Positions 11,161 to 20,284 of a stretch of DNA of 64,000 nucleotides are shown here, piece by piece (the first letter of the stretch is position 1; every line of letters begins with the position of its first letter). The translations under genes and the position numbers were made by a program. The stretch comes from CAVYWD01 sp963772225 (lineage in GTDB: Bacteria; Myxococcota; Myxococcia; Myxococcales; UBA5297): positions 1,488,001 through 1,552,000 of the forward strand of contig CAVYWD010000002.1 of the NCBI GenBank assembly GCA_963772225.1, read 5' to 3'. Below the pieces are notes generated by a model. The model made no database searches. It saw only the letters and a program-made list of their open reading frames with translations, and was not told where the DNA came from.

Positions 11161-12407
11161 ACGGCGAGCGGCGGACGGTGCTTTTCGTCGACGACGACGC
11201 GAACATCCTGGAGGGGCTCAAGACCCGGCTGCACCGCCAGCGGCGCAAGTGGGACATGAAGTTCGCCCAGAGCGGCAAGGCCGCCCTGGAGCTCCTGGAG
11301 AAGGAGCCGGTGGACGTCATCGTCTCGGACATGCGGATGCCGGAGATGGACGGCGCCACGCTCCTCACCCGGGTGCGCGAGCTGCGCCCCAAGGTCATCC
11401 GCATCGTCCTCTCCGGGCACGCCGAGATGAACACCGCGCTCCAGGCCATCGCCGTTGCCCACCAGTTCCTCAACAAGCCCTGCGAGCCCGGGATGATCGA
11501 GAACGTCATCGAGCGGGCGTGCAAGCTCCAGGCGTTGATCAGCGAAGAGTCGCTGATGAAGACGGTGGGGCGCATCGACCGGCTTCCGTCGATGCCCAAG
11601 ACCTACTCGCAGCTCGTCACGGCGCTGGGGAACGAGAAGGTGCGGGTGGAGGACATCGCCCGCATCGTCAAGCAGGACATGGCCATGTGCGCCAAGACGC
11701 TGCAGATGGTGAACTCGGCGTTCTTCCGGCTGCCGCGGACCATCAGCCGGGTCGAAGAGGCGGTGAGCTACCTGGGCTTCAGCACCATCAAACAGGTCGT
11801 GCTCGCGGTGGAGGTCTTCCAAGGCTTCAAGGACAAAGGCAACCCCCGGTTCTCGCTCCAGGCGCTGCAGACGCACGCGCTGAGCGTGGCGAGCCTGGCC
11901 GCCACCCTGTTCGACGAGCAGCAGAAGCGGGAGGACGCCTTCGTCGCCGGCCTGCTCCACGACATCGGCAAGCTCATCCTGATGACCGAGCTGCCGGACC
12001 ACGTCGACCGCGTGGTGAGCGAGATGGACCGGCTCGGGTGCTCGATGCACGCGGCGGAGGAGAGCGTCTGGGGCGTCACCCACGCCCAGGTCGGCGCCTA
12101 TCTGCTCGGGCTTTGGGGGCTGCCCTATCCCATCGTGGAGGCCGTGGCCAACCACCACGCTCCGCAGCGCGTGGGGCCCACCGAGCTCGACCTCGTCGGC
12201 GCGACTTACGTCTCGGACCTCCTCGTCCACGAGGCGACGGCCGCCCGCGAGGCACAGGCGCAGGGCCTGCCTTCGGAGAAGCCCAAGGAGGAGATGGACC
12301 TCGCCTGGCTCGAGTCGCTGAGGGTCGCGGACAGGCTCGCGGGCTGGCGGGAGACCGCGCGGCGGCAGCTCGCCGGCGGCGATCCGGAGACGGGCGCCCA
12401 AGGCTGA
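11157..12407 (+). CDS. Response regulator with HDOD output domain
   Basis: 416 residues. Receiver domain at about 6-125 with acceptor Asp58 in VSDMRMPEMDG and the conserved Lys in FLNKPCEP. An HDOD domain follows (about 145-345: RLPSMPKTY, FRLPRTISRVEEAVSYLG, then HDIGK and NHH motifs). HDOD domains are HD-superfamily folds, often non-catalytic, that scaffold signalling complexes; here an HD pair is still visible (LLHDIGKLIL). Overlaps the kinase upstream by ATGA, so it is probably phosphorylated by it. The target process is unknown. Confidence 0.9.
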
Positions 12408-12440
12408 GGGCCCACTCGCCTCACCCGGGCCGAGCTCCAG

Positions 12441-12504
12441 ACTCCAGGCTTCAGACCCCAGGCTCCGGGTACTGCAGCTCCTGGGGCCCGGAGCCTGAAG
12501 CCTG
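12441..12504. repeat. CAGGCTC-type repeat cluster with inverted arms
   Basis: Between the convergent HDOD gene and the small-protein gene. Outer arms CAGGCTTCAG (12445-12454) and CTGAAGCCTG (12495-12504) are perfect inverted repeats. Inside are CCCCAGG/CCTGGGG and CTCCGGG/CCCGGAG pairs, but in shuffled order. The same CAGGCTC word is tandemly repeated at 22263-22303. A bidirectional terminator role is possible. Confidence 0.5.
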
Positions 12505-12509
12505 CCACG

Positions 12510-12740
12510 TCAAGGATCCACATCATCCGGAGGGCACTTCTTCTGCTGGTCGACCCAAACGCCGTACGAGCACTGAAACAGCTCGCCCGCTTGGCACAGC
12601 AGCGCGCCGTTGGAGTACTCCTTGCCGTTGTACCAGCAGCTCCAGGACACCCGTTCGTCGCCGGCCCGAGCGATGGGCGAGGTGTACTTGTCCTTCTCCT
12701 GGGGGCCGTCTCGAAAGACTGTCACAGGCTTATCGGCCAC
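12510..12740 (-). CDS. Small protein with CWYNGK-YS-GA motif (DUF1496-like)
   Basis: 76 residues. Four Cys are spaced as in small disulfide- or metal-binding proteins: WSCWYNGKEYSNGALLCQAG, then LFQCSYGVW and QQKKCPP. The CxYNGKxYSxGA pattern resembles the DUF1496 family of enterobacteria; this is recognised by eye only. No signal peptide. The GTG start at 12740 lies inside the end of the zinc-ribbon gene (11-bp overlap), so it is translated with that operon and is its last gene. The function is unknown. Confidence 0.6.
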   Translation of the reverse strand: MADKPVTVFRDGPQEKDKYTSPIARAGDERVSWSCWYNGKEYSNGALLCQAGELFQCSYGVWVDQQKKCPPDDVDP

Positions 12741-12978
12741 GAGAGGTGTCCTTGTACTGCTGCTTGATGCTCTGAAGGGTCTCAATGGCTCCTTGAAGCT
12801 TCTCGAGCGCCTCGAGCGACTCACGAGATTGAAATCGGTTCAACGTCAGCTCCAGGCCGCACGCCTTGCAGCGAAAGTAGCTGCGCGTGAGCAATTCCTC
12901 GAGCTTGATCTCGATGCGGCTCTTGCACTTCGGGCATGGGACGCCTGCGGGGTCGGCGGGCTTCTGGGCTGGATTCAC
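12730..12978 (-). CDS. Small zinc-ribbon protein
   Basis: 82 residues. Two CxxC knuckles (CPKC at 15-18 and CKAC at about 37-40) form a zinc ribbon, followed by a short amphipathic helix (about 50-78, ESLEALEKLQGAIETLQSIK). GTG 12978 overlaps the TGA of the DUF2589-like gene upstream (GTGA), so the two are coupled. Such ribbons often bind nucleic acid or act as assembly adaptors. No function is known for this one; the context is the DUF2589 operon. Confidence 0.7.
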   Translation of the reverse strand: MNPAQKPADPAGVPCPKCKSRIEIKLEELLTRSYFRCKACGLELTLNRFQSRESLEALEKLQGAIETLQSIKQQYKDTSRGR

Positions 12979-13949
12979 GTTGTCGTTCCTCCACCGGTCT
13001 TTTCCGGGAAGACTCTCAGCAGCGATGTTGCCCTTTCAGAGGCGCTCTGTCCTGAACCCATGTCGACCTCCGCGGTCGCGAGCACGTGGGCCTCGATCCC
13101 CTTTGGAGGGAGGCCGCGGCAGGCCACCTCGATGGCCACGCGACCGGAATCGTCCGCCGCAGCATCGATGGCCAGCGGCTCCGGCTGGCCCACCAACGTG
13201 CCGCAGGTCAGCTTGAGGGGCTCGAGGAACGAAAGCTCGTCGGCGGGAGCGACGTGCAGGGTGACCTTCTTCCCGCGGGCGGGCGCCATACGCTGGTCGA
13301 GAACGGTGACCGCGTATTCGGCGGTCTGCTTGTCCGGGCGGAGGTCGTCCCGCGCCTTGTCGAAGTACAGCCGAGTGCGCGACTGCCCCTCGATCGCCCC
13401 CTGCACGAGCTGCAGGAGAGAGGCGATGCCCGCGGGCAGGTCGGCCTGGCGCATGTTGATGGAGACGTCCATGTTCGCGACCAGGTTCGGGGTCGACTCG
13501 GGAGCCTCGCCCTTCTGCGGGGACAGCGGCGCAAAGGACGCCTTGATCTCGTTGGGCGCAGACGAGAACGCGTCGCCGCGCTCCGACCATACCTTCGGGT
13601 CGCGGCTGGATGCCGGCTTCGCGCTCACCGAGCCCAGGATCATGATGTTGTAGTTGAAGTGCGCGTCGGAGACCTGAAGGAGCGGCAGGGGCACCAGCGA
13701 GATCAGCGGCACCTGGATCTGCGACCATCCGCTCAGCGTCCGATACTCGAACGTCACCATCCTCAGCGTCCCGAAGTCCTCATCGAGCGAACCCTCGGGC
13801 GGCGGGTTGAACCCGTACTCCCTCAGGTATCGAACGAAGCTCTTCGCGGCGTAAAAATCGCCCATGACGGTGGCGATCAGCGGGGCGCTGATCACCTCCG
13901 TCAACGAGAAGACCTGGGAATAGGTCATCGGCTCCTTATCCGATGGCAT
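12975..13949 (-). CDS. DUF2589-like protein
   Basis: 324 residues without signal peptide or membrane segment. Residues about 15-185 resemble the DUF2589 part of the protein at 16457: a helix ending in GDFYAAKSFVRYLREYGF, a strand LRMVTFEY, the core QVPLISLVPLPLLQVSDAHF and the later NMDVSINMRQADLPAGIASLL. Residues about 200-320 parallel the first Ig-like domain of that protein (RTRLYFDKARDDLRPDKQ, YAVTVLDQR). So it is a shorter paralogue in the same operon, 3 bp after the upstream gene. Function unknown; a homo- or hetero-oligomer with its paralogue is my inference. Confidence 0.7.
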   Translation of the reverse strand: MPSDKEPMTYSQVFSLTEVISAPLIATVMGDFYAAKSFVRYLREYGFNPPPEGSLDEDFGTLRMVTFEYRTLSGWSQIQVPLISLVPLPLLQVSDAHFNYNIMILGSVSAKPASSRDPKVWSERGDAFSSAPNEIKASFAPLSPQKGEAPESTPNLVANMDVSINMRQADLPAGIASLLQLVQGAIEGQSRTRLYFDKARDDLRPDKQTAEYAVTVLDQRMAPARGKKVTLHVAPADELSFLEPLKLTCGTLVGQPEPLAIDAAADDSGRVAIEVACRGLPPKGIEAHVLATAEVDMGSGQSASERATSLLRVFPEKTGGGTTT

Positions 13950-13952
13950 GCG

Positions 13953-14801
13953 CTATTGTCTCGCTCGAACGAGCTTGAAGCGCGCGATGGGCGGGCTCCC
14001 GGGTTGGTTCGAGCTCGGCTCCTTCCATTCGATGGCTTCGAAGTCGCGAACGCTCGCGGTCAGCCTGATCTGGGAAGTCGCCTTCGAATCCAGCGACGAC
14101 AGTGTCTCTCCGGAGATGATCACGGACACCGCCGGCTCCGGGTGCAGCGGCCGCTCCTCGAGCGCCTTGGAGACGGCCCCCATCTCACCCGAGACCGCGC
14201 TTTCAATCTCCGCTCTGAGCTCTTGGCGGGCCTGCTGGGACAGCACGCCATAGTCCTCGTGGCCGACGAAGACGTCGAAGAAAGCCGACTCCAGGCCAGT
14301 CGACGCGGGCGGGTCCAGGAGGCGCCCCGACCGGTCCAACCACCGATCCATCTGAGGCTGAACGAGGGAGTCCACGTTCTGAGCGAGCGACGTCAACAAT
14401 CCATGTTCGCGGAGGGCATCCGCCATTCGGACGACGCGGCCCGGGTCGTCGGCGCTCGGGGCGCAGCTGCGCAGCGCGCCCGCGACGGAGGCGCCGATCC
14501 GCGGACTTAAGCGTTCGATCATCTCCGACACACATCTCGAGGCGCGCGCCCGGACGGATACGGGAGTGGAGCCCAGGAGATAGACGCCCTCGACGCCGAG
14601 GTGCAACTCCACCTCGCACCCCGCGATGTGGCCGTTGGGCACCGGAAACGGCCTCAGCAAGGGGTCCTTGGTGTAGTAGGTGTCTGCCAACTTCTTGGAG
14701 TACTCGTTGGACATGTGCTGAGCTTGCGCCAGATCGATCAAGAAGCCGCCAATGAGGTCGCTCAGCAGCGTGCTCTTCTTCCAGTCGTCGTCTTCAGCCA
14801 A
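13953..14801 (-). CDS. Uncharacterised DUF2589-operon protein
   Basis: 282 residues, no signal peptide. It begins with an acidic MAEDDDWKKS, then a helix LLSDLIGGFLIDLAQAQHMS, then YYTKDPLLRPFPVPNGHIAG and a strand-rich part (EVELHLGVEGVYLLG). The second half is helical with an acidic coil and ends in strands (IRLTASVRDFEAIEW). I do not recognise a characterised family. The opening helix and the FPVPN segment look like a conserved partner of DUF2589 proteins. The start is a TTG at 14801 with TGGAG 8 bases upstream. It lies between the two DUF2589 genes, 96 bp after the first and 3 bp before the second. Confidence 0.65.
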   Translation of the reverse strand: MAEDDDWKKSTLLSDLIGGFLIDLAQAQHMSNEYSKKLADTYYTKDPLLRPFPVPNGHIAGCEVELHLGVEGVYLLGSTPVSVRARASRCVSEMIERLSPRIGASVAGALRSCAPSADDPGRVVRMADALREHGLLTSLAQNVDSLVQPQMDRWLDRSGRLLDPPASTGLESAFFDVFVGHEDYGVLSQQARQELRAEIESAVSGEMGAVSKALEERPLHPEPAVSVIISGETLSSLDSKATSQIRLTASVRDFEAIEWKEPSSNQPGSPPIARFKLVRARQ

Positions 14802-14897
14802 CGTCGTCTCCAGATTTGAAAATCGAGGAGAGTCCGAGCCGCTCTCTCGGGCGGCGGAACCGCCTGAGAGAGCGGAGCCTCGGTGTCACTCCGGCGC

Positions 14898-16457
14898 TCA
14901 GACCTTCGCCACGACGTTCACCTGCGCCTTCACGTCCTCGTACTCCAGCAAGGCGAACGTCGAGCCAGCCGCCACGAACGTCACCGTGAACTCGCCGGTC
15001 TGGCCCGTGTCGTTGGTCTCGAGGCTAGCCGGCTCGATGGTGGCGTACTGAGAGTCGGTCATGCGCGCGTTGACGGTCTTCTTCGCCATGGGCTTGCCGT
15101 CGCCGTCCTTGAGCATGGCCGTCAGCTTGACCGGCGCGCCGGCCTTCACCTCGACCGACGGTTTGGAGGGCGTGAGGGTGGGCTTGGCCTCCTCCTTCAC
15201 CCTCACGCTCACCGGCGTCAGCAGGCCCTCGCACTCGACGTTGAGACAGGCCGTGCCGGAGCGCAGATAGGTGACGGTGACCTCGGCAGTCTCCCCGGTC
15301 GGCCCCGTGACGGCCTGCTCCGGCGTCGCCATGACGGTCGTGTTGTCGTCGCTCCGGAACCTGACGACCCTCCCGCTCATGCCTGCCTGCTTGTCGTCGG
15401 TGACGACGGCCTTCAACTTGCCCGTCGCGCCGACCGTACCGCTCAGCTGCTCGGCGCTTACCTTGAGCGTCGCGCCTGCGGGCAGAGGCAAGGGCCGCTG
15501 GGCCGTCACGCTGAGCTGGCCCACGACGGTCTTCACCGGCCCAGTCTTGCCGTCCGGCGTCTTGATGGCGGTGCTCGCCGTCAGCTTGAGCGAGTTCGCG
15601 GCGCTCTGCGGGCTCTTCGGGTCGGCCTGGATCGTGACGCCGACGATGCCCGACGAATCCGACTTGGCCTTGGCCAGAACCGCCGTCGGCGCTCCGTCCG
15701 GAGTTCCCGGCGAGATTGCCATCGGCAGCAGCACCAAGCCGCCGTCGGCGGGCTTGAGCGAGATATTGACCAGCTGGTCGGGCATCAGTAGGCCCTTGTC
15801 ATCCTTGACGGTGATTTCGAAGTACGCCGCCGTCCCTCGATCGACAATGGCCGTGGACCTCGGGCTGATCAGCAGCTCGCCCCCCGGCTCGGAGCCGGAC
15901 AGGCTGCCGGTGAGGACGTTCAAGACCGCGGCAAGCCCCGCCGGCATATTGGACTGGGAGGCGCCCACGTGGACGTTCATGGTGTACTCGACGGAGTACT
16001 TGGATTCCTGCGTGGCCTTGGAGTCCTTCTTGCTGGAATAGTTGGCCTTGAACCTGGCGGACAGGGAGAAGGGCCCCCAGCCGATCCGGCCCTCGGCGTC
16101 GAGCTCGCCCCCCATGTTCTCGCTGCTGGTATTCTCCTGGATGCTGGAGGACGAGGCCGAGATATTGGCCATGAAATCGATGCCGATGGTGTCGACCTGA
16201 ATATAGGGGATTGGAACGATGACCAGCAGGGGGACGGTCAGGTTGACTATCTTTCCGTCGCGCTGATATTCAAAGACCACACTCTTGGCTTTGCCGTTCG
16301 CATCGAACCCAACACTCTTGATGAATTCATAGGTCGTTTTCGCCGCAGTCGCCTGCGCTTCGATACAGGCGTTCAAAGGCCCTCCGATCAGGCTCCCGAA
16401 TGGAATGGCCTGAAGGGCATTGGTTGCGACCGTCGATGGTGTCGTGTCGATGGGCAT
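14898..16457 (-). CDS. DUF2589 protein with three Ig-like domains
   Basis: 519 residues. The N-terminal DUF2589 domain (about 10-165) shows the family signature FGSLIGGPLNACIEAQATAA followed by YEFIKSVGFD and LTVPLLVIVPIPYIQVDTI. Three bacterial Ig-like (Big_1, invasin/intimin-like) domains follow at about 205-330, 332-430 and 431-519, each ending with a GxxGEFTVTF/VGVTIQ-type strand. Big_1 domains are usually on exported adhesins, but there is no signal peptide or anchor here. It is the first gene of the leftward operon, so it is probably the main product. The role is unknown; a cytoplasmic scaffold or a payload of a non-Sec export machine are both possible. Confidence 0.75.
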   Translation of the reverse strand: MPIDTTPSTVATNALQAIPFGSLIGGPLNACIEAQATAAKTTYEFIKSVGFDANGKAKSVVFEYQRDGKIVNLTVPLLVIVPIPYIQVDTIGIDFMANISASSSSIQENTSSENMGGELDAEGRIGWGPFSLSARFKANYSSKKDSKATQESKYSVEYTMNVHVGASQSNMPAGLAAVLNVLTGSLSGSEPGGELLISPRSTAIVDRGTAAYFEITVKDDKGLLMPDQLVNISLKPADGGLVLLPMAISPGTPDGAPTAVLAKAKSDSSGIVGVTIQADPKSPQSAANSLKLTASTAIKTPDGKTGPVKTVVGQLSVTAQRPLPLPAGATLKVSAEQLSGTVGATGKLKAVVTDDKQAGMSGRVVRFRSDDNTTVMATPEQAVTGPTGETAEVTVTYLRSGTACLNVECEGLLTPVSVRVKEEAKPTLTPSKPSVEVKAGAPVKLTAMLKDGDGKPMAKKTVNARMTDSQYATIEPASLETNDTGQTGEFTVTFVAAGSTFALLEYEDVKAQVNVVAKV

Positions 16458-17002
16458 GAAGGTCCTCGTCCTTTTCTCAGATGCAGCGCTCGGTTGTCGT
16501 ACGGCCGAAATCCTTTTCCTCGACGAATACAACGTCAGCGAACATAGTTGGGCGCTTCCGAGAGTGTCAAGGCGAGCTCGGGCGTCGGCCGGCACGCCGC
16601 GCGCTTCGTTGTTGGCCAATCGACAATGAAAGCTCAACGGGCTTGCAGCAAAGAACCACATTCCGGTCTCTCAGTCCGGGTGACCGGGATAGAGGGTGAA
16701 ATTCATGATGGCGCGGACGCCAATATTTTGACGCATCAGAAATCCGCAAGCTTCCTGCTACGGATTTTTCTTCGATCGCTCCGATGGCCTTTGATGCGAC
16801 GACACGTCAGAGCTCGCCTGGGACCTGACAATCCTTGGCGGCGATGTGACCGCAATGCCCTCGCACGCCCGCGCAGCGAGCAGTCTCGGAAGAGACTCGC
16901 GGCGAGCGATAATCTTTGAATCCGGCGGAGCGGGCGCCGCGGCTCATCGGCGCCCCTCGTCAGCTCCATCGGAGAGAAGGCGACCTGCACGCGGGCGCGG
17001 GG
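16458..17002. other. Intergenic region upstream of the DUF2589 operon
   Basis: 545 bp between the DUF2589 operon start and the end of the leftward ABC permease gene. It should carry the operon promoter. Its stretch 16700-16800 is less GC-rich than its surroundings, as expected for a regulatory region, but no operator, repeat or small gene could be supported. Confidence 0.45.
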
Positions 17003-18157
17003 CTACGCGACGCGCTTGTGAAAGCGAAGCGAGGCCGTCCCGAGGATGAGGACCCCGAACGCCGCCAGCGCGGCCATCTGCATCCACAAGTCCGAGACCC
17101 CGGCGCCGCGCAAAAGCGAGCCGCGCAAGATCTCCACGAAGTAGCGCACCGGGTTCAAGTAGGTGAGCGCCTGCATCCACCCGGGCATGCTGCGGACGGG
17201 CGTCATCACGCCCGACAGGAGAATGGCCGGCAGGGCGAAGAGGAACCCTCCCAAGAACGCCTGCTGCTGCGTGGCGCTCACGGTGGAGATGAGCAGGCCC
17301 ACGCCCAGGGTGGTCATGAGGTAGAACAGCGTCGACGCGGCCAGGACCCCTATGCTTCCGTGGAGCGGCACGCCGAAGACCCACGACCCCACGGCGAGCC
17401 CGAACATCACCACCACGCAGCCGATGGCCACGAAGGGAAGCATTTTGCCCAGGAGCAGGATGGTCGGGTGGATGGGCGTCACCAGCACCTGCTCCAGGGT
17501 CCCCATCTCGCGCTCGCGGGCGAGCCCCATGGCCGTCACAATGGTGGTCACCACGATGAGCAGCATTCCCAGGATGCCGGGGATCATGAAGGGCGGCGTC
17601 TTGAGCTCGGGGTTGAACCGGATGCGCGGCGACACCTGGACGCTGCCCACCTTGACCGGCGCGCCCCGCGCGGCGAGCCGTTCCCGGGCGAGGGCGAGGC
17701 CCGCCGCTCCGAAGTAGCCGCTCGCCGCGGCGCCCGCCACCGTAGCGCGGTTGGGGTCGGCCCCGTCGATGAGGACCTGCACCTCGGCGGGCTGCCCGCG
17801 CGAGAGGTCGTGCTCGAAGGAGCGCGGGACGATCACCGCCGCCGCGGCCGTCCCCAAGGTGAGCGCGCGCTCGGCCTCTTCCGGCGAGACCGCGCCGCCC
17901 ACCCGCGTCAGCGTCCCGTCCGCGAGGAGCCTTCGGGCGTGCTCGCGGCTTGCCGGGGTCTGGTCCAGGTCGGCGACGGCGGTGGGGACCCGGTCCACGG
18001 TGAAGTCCACCGCGAAGCCGAAGACCACGAGCTGGAGCACCGGCGCCACCAGCAGCATGAACATCACGCGGCGGTCGCGCGAGGTCTGCAGGGTCTCCTT
18101 GCGGAGCACCGACCACAGCTGGACGCTTCGGCTCGGGCGTGGGCGCGGCGCGCTCAT
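17003..18157 (-). CDS. ABC-2 type exporter permease (YbhR-like)
   Basis: 384 residues. One N-terminal membrane segment (MFMLLVAPVLQLVVFGFAVD) is followed by a large periplasmic loop (about 50-170) and five membrane segments in the C-terminal half, the ABC2_membrane_3 layout. The segment AREREMGTLEQVLVTP is the conserved coupling region of this family. AAGGAG precedes ATG 18157. It is last of five genes (adaptor, two ATPases, two permeases) in the order typical of YbhGFSR/YhiI-RbbA drug or envelope exporters. Paralogous to the permease upstream, with which it should form the heterodimeric channel. Confidence 0.9.
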   Translation of the reverse strand: MSAPRPRPSRSVQLWSVLRKETLQTSRDRRVMFMLLVAPVLQLVVFGFAVDFTVDRVPTAVADLDQTPASREHARRLLADGTLTRVGGAVSPEEAERALTLGTAAAAVIVPRSFEHDLSRGQPAEVQVLIDGADPNRATVAGAAASGYFGAAGLALARERLAARGAPVKVGSVQVSPRIRFNPELKTPPFMIPGILGMLLIVVTTIVTAMGLAREREMGTLEQVLVTPIHPTILLLGKMLPFVAIGCVVVMFGLAVGSWVFGVPLHGSIGVLAASTLFYLMTTLGVGLLISTVSATQQQAFLGGFLFALPAILLSGVMTPVRSMPGWMQALTYLNPVRYFVEILRGSLLRGAGVSDLWMQMAALAAFGVLILGTASLRFHKRVA

Positions 18158-18189
18158 CGAATCTCCTTTGTGCTCCAACGAACGGGCGG

Positions 18190-19326
18190 TCAGGCCAGCC
18201 GGCGCTTGAAGCGCGCGGTCGACACCGCCAGGATGAAGACCGCGAAGGCGGCCATGGCCGCGTAGTCGCGCCACAGGTCCGCCGCCGTGGCGCCCTTGAG
18301 CATCACGCCGCGCAGGGCGTGCACCAGGTAGCGCGCCGGGATGACCGACGAGAGCGCCTGGAGCGGCCGGGGCATGTTCTCGATGGGGAAGAGAAAGCCC
18401 GAGAGGAGCAGCGACGGGAGCAGCGAGCTGAGCGCCCCGGCCTGCGTGGCGACGAGCTGGTTCTTGGTCACCACCGAGATGAACAGCCCCTGGCCGAGCA
18501 TGCCGACGAGGAAGAGGAACCCCGCCGCGAGCAGCGCCGCGACGTTCCCGCGGATGGGCACGTCGAAGATGACGGTCCCCACGGCGAGGACCAGGAGCAG
18601 CTGGAGCATGCCGATGACCACGTACGGCAAAAGCTTGCCCAACACGATCTCCAGGCGCCCCACCGGGCTCGCGAAGAGCTGCTCCATGGAGCCGCGCTCC
18701 CATTCGGTGGCGACGGCCAGGGCGGTCAAGAGCACCGCGGCGATAGCGAGCAGGTAGGCCGCGAGCCCGGGCACCAGGAAGAGCGCCGAGCGGCCGTCGG
18801 GGTTGAAGCGCATCCAGACCTTGACCGAGAGCGGCAGGGGCGCCGCGAGCCCCGCCTCGCGCGCGATCCGCGCGGACGCCGCCCGGGCGAGAGCGTCCGC
18901 CTTGGCGAGCACCTGGTTGGCGGTGACCCCCTCGGCGCCGTCCACCGCGAGCCCCAGGCGCACCGTCTCCCCTCGGGCGAGGTCGCGCTCGAGGCCCTGG
19001 GGGATGGACAGGATGGCCAGGACCTTGGCCTGGCGCATCAGCGCCTCCGCCGCCTCCTGGCTCTCGGCCGCGGCTCCGACCACGAGCTCCTCGGCGGCCG
19101 TAAAGTCGTGCACCAGCGCTCGGCTCGCGGCGGTCCGGTCCGAGTCGACGATTGCGATGGGGATGTGGTCCAGGTCGAAGCTCACGCCGTAGCCGAAGAG
19201 CAGCAGCATCACCACCGGCATGCCGAGGGCGAGGTAGAGCGTGCGCGGGTCGCGCCGGATGTGCGTCGCCTCCTTGGCGGCGAGGGCTCCGATGCGGATG
19301 AAGAAGCGCGCCGGTCGGCTGGCCAT
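18190..19326 (-). CDS. ABC-2 type exporter permease (YbhS-like)
   Basis: 378 residues, same fold as the next permease: one N-terminal membrane segment (YLALGMPVVMLLLFGYGVSF), a periplasmic domain (about 45-170), then five membrane helices. The conserved ATEWERGSMEQLFASPVG lies before the third helix. GAAGGAG stands 8 bases before ATG 19326. It follows the second ATPase gene by 13 bp and precedes the second permease by 32 bp. Partner of the 17003 permease in one exporter. Confidence 0.9.
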   Translation of the reverse strand: MASRPARFFIRIGALAAKEATHIRRDPRTLYLALGMPVVMLLLFGYGVSFDLDHIPIAIVDSDRTAASRALVHDFTAAEELVVGAAAESQEAAEALMRQAKVLAILSIPQGLERDLARGETVRLGLAVDGAEGVTANQVLAKADALARAASARIAREAGLAAPLPLSVKVWMRFNPDGRSALFLVPGLAAYLLAIAAVLLTALAVATEWERGSMEQLFASPVGRLEIVLGKLLPYVVIGMLQLLLVLAVGTVIFDVPIRGNVAALLAAGFLFLVGMLGQGLFISVVTKNQLVATQAGALSSLLPSLLLSGFLFPIENMPRPLQALSSVIPARYLVHALRGVMLKGATAADLWRDYAAMAAFAVFILAVSTARFKRRLA

Positions 19327-19339
19327 CTTGAGGTCTCCT

Positions 19340-20284
19340 TCAGGCTTCCTTCGCCGCGGCGGATTGCCCGACGGCGGCGAGGAAGACGTCCTCGAGCGAC
19401 GGCTCGACCTGCTCCACCGAGGCGCCGGGCGCGCCGCCCTCGGCCAGCAGCTTCGCCACCTCGGCCGCCGTGAGCGCGCCCGGGTCGGCGCGCACGTGCA
19501 GGCCCGCGCCGAAGGGCTCCACCGCGCGGACGCCCGCGGCGCCCCGGACGCGCGCCAGGGCCCCGGCGAGGCCCGCACCGCGCGCGGCGAAGAGGGTCTC
19601 GGGCACGTACGCGCGCTTGAGCGCCGCCGGCGTGTCCAGCGCCACGAGCCGCCCGTCGACCATGAGCCCGATGCGCGCGCAGTACTCGGCCTCGTCGAGG
19701 TAGTGGGTAGTGACAAAGACCGTGGTGCCGCCCCTGGCGAGCTCGCGGATGAGCCGCCAGAAAGCGCGCCGGGCCACCGGGTCCACGCCCGCCGTCGGCT
19801 CGTCCAGGAAGACGATCTCCGGGCGGTGCAGGATGGCCGAGCCCAACGCCAGCCGCTGCCGGATGCCGCCCGGCAGCGCCCCCGTCACCTGGCCGCGGTA
19901 TTGGGAGAGCCCGGTTAGCTGCAGGACCTCGTCGGCGCGCCGCTCGAGCGCGCGGCCGGAGAGCCCGTAGGCGCCGCCGAAGAAGAAGAGGTTTTCCTCC
20001 ACCGGCAGGTCCAGGTAGAGCGAGAACTTCTGCGACATGTAGCCGATGGCGGCCTTCACGCCTTCCGGGTCTTTGGCGATGTCGGCGCCCGCGACCACCG
20101 CCTCGCCCGAGCTCGGCGCGAGCAGCCCGCAGAGCATGCGGATGGTCGTGGACTTGCCCGCGCCATTCGCGCCCAGGTACCCGAAGATCTCCCCGCGCGA
20201 GACCTCGAAGCTCACGTCGTCCACGGCCTTGAAGGAGCCGAAGCGCCGAGAGAGGTGGCGCGCGGCGATGGCGAGCTCGTTCAC
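19340..20284 (-). CDS. ABC exporter ATPase 2
   Basis: 314 residues. Walker A GANGAGKS (about 37-44), Q-loop YMSQKFSLY, a signature region that reads LPGGIRQRLAL instead of the usual LSGG, Walker B IVFLDEPTAGVD and switch His in TTHYLDEAE. The C-terminal 90 residues form the extra domain common to DrrA/YbhF ATPases. The GTG start overlaps the stop of the first ATPase (GTGA). In E. coli YbhF both ATPase domains are one fused protein; here they are two coupled genes. Confidence 0.92.
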   Translation of the reverse strand: MNELAIAARHLSRRFGSFKAVDDVSFEVSRGEIFGYLGANGAGKSTTIRMLCGLLAPSSGEAVVAGADIAKDPEGVKAAIGYMSQKFSLYLDLPVEENLFFFGGAYGLSGRALERRADEVLQLTGLSQYRGQVTGALPGGIRQRLALGSAILHRPEIVFLDEPTAGVDPVARRAFWRLIRELARGGTTVFVTTHYLDEAEYCARIGLMVDGRLVALDTPAALKRAYVPETLFAARGAGLAGALARVRGAAGVRAVEPFGAGLHVRADPGALTAAEVAKLLAEGGAPGASVEQVEPSLEDVFLAAVGQSAAAKEA

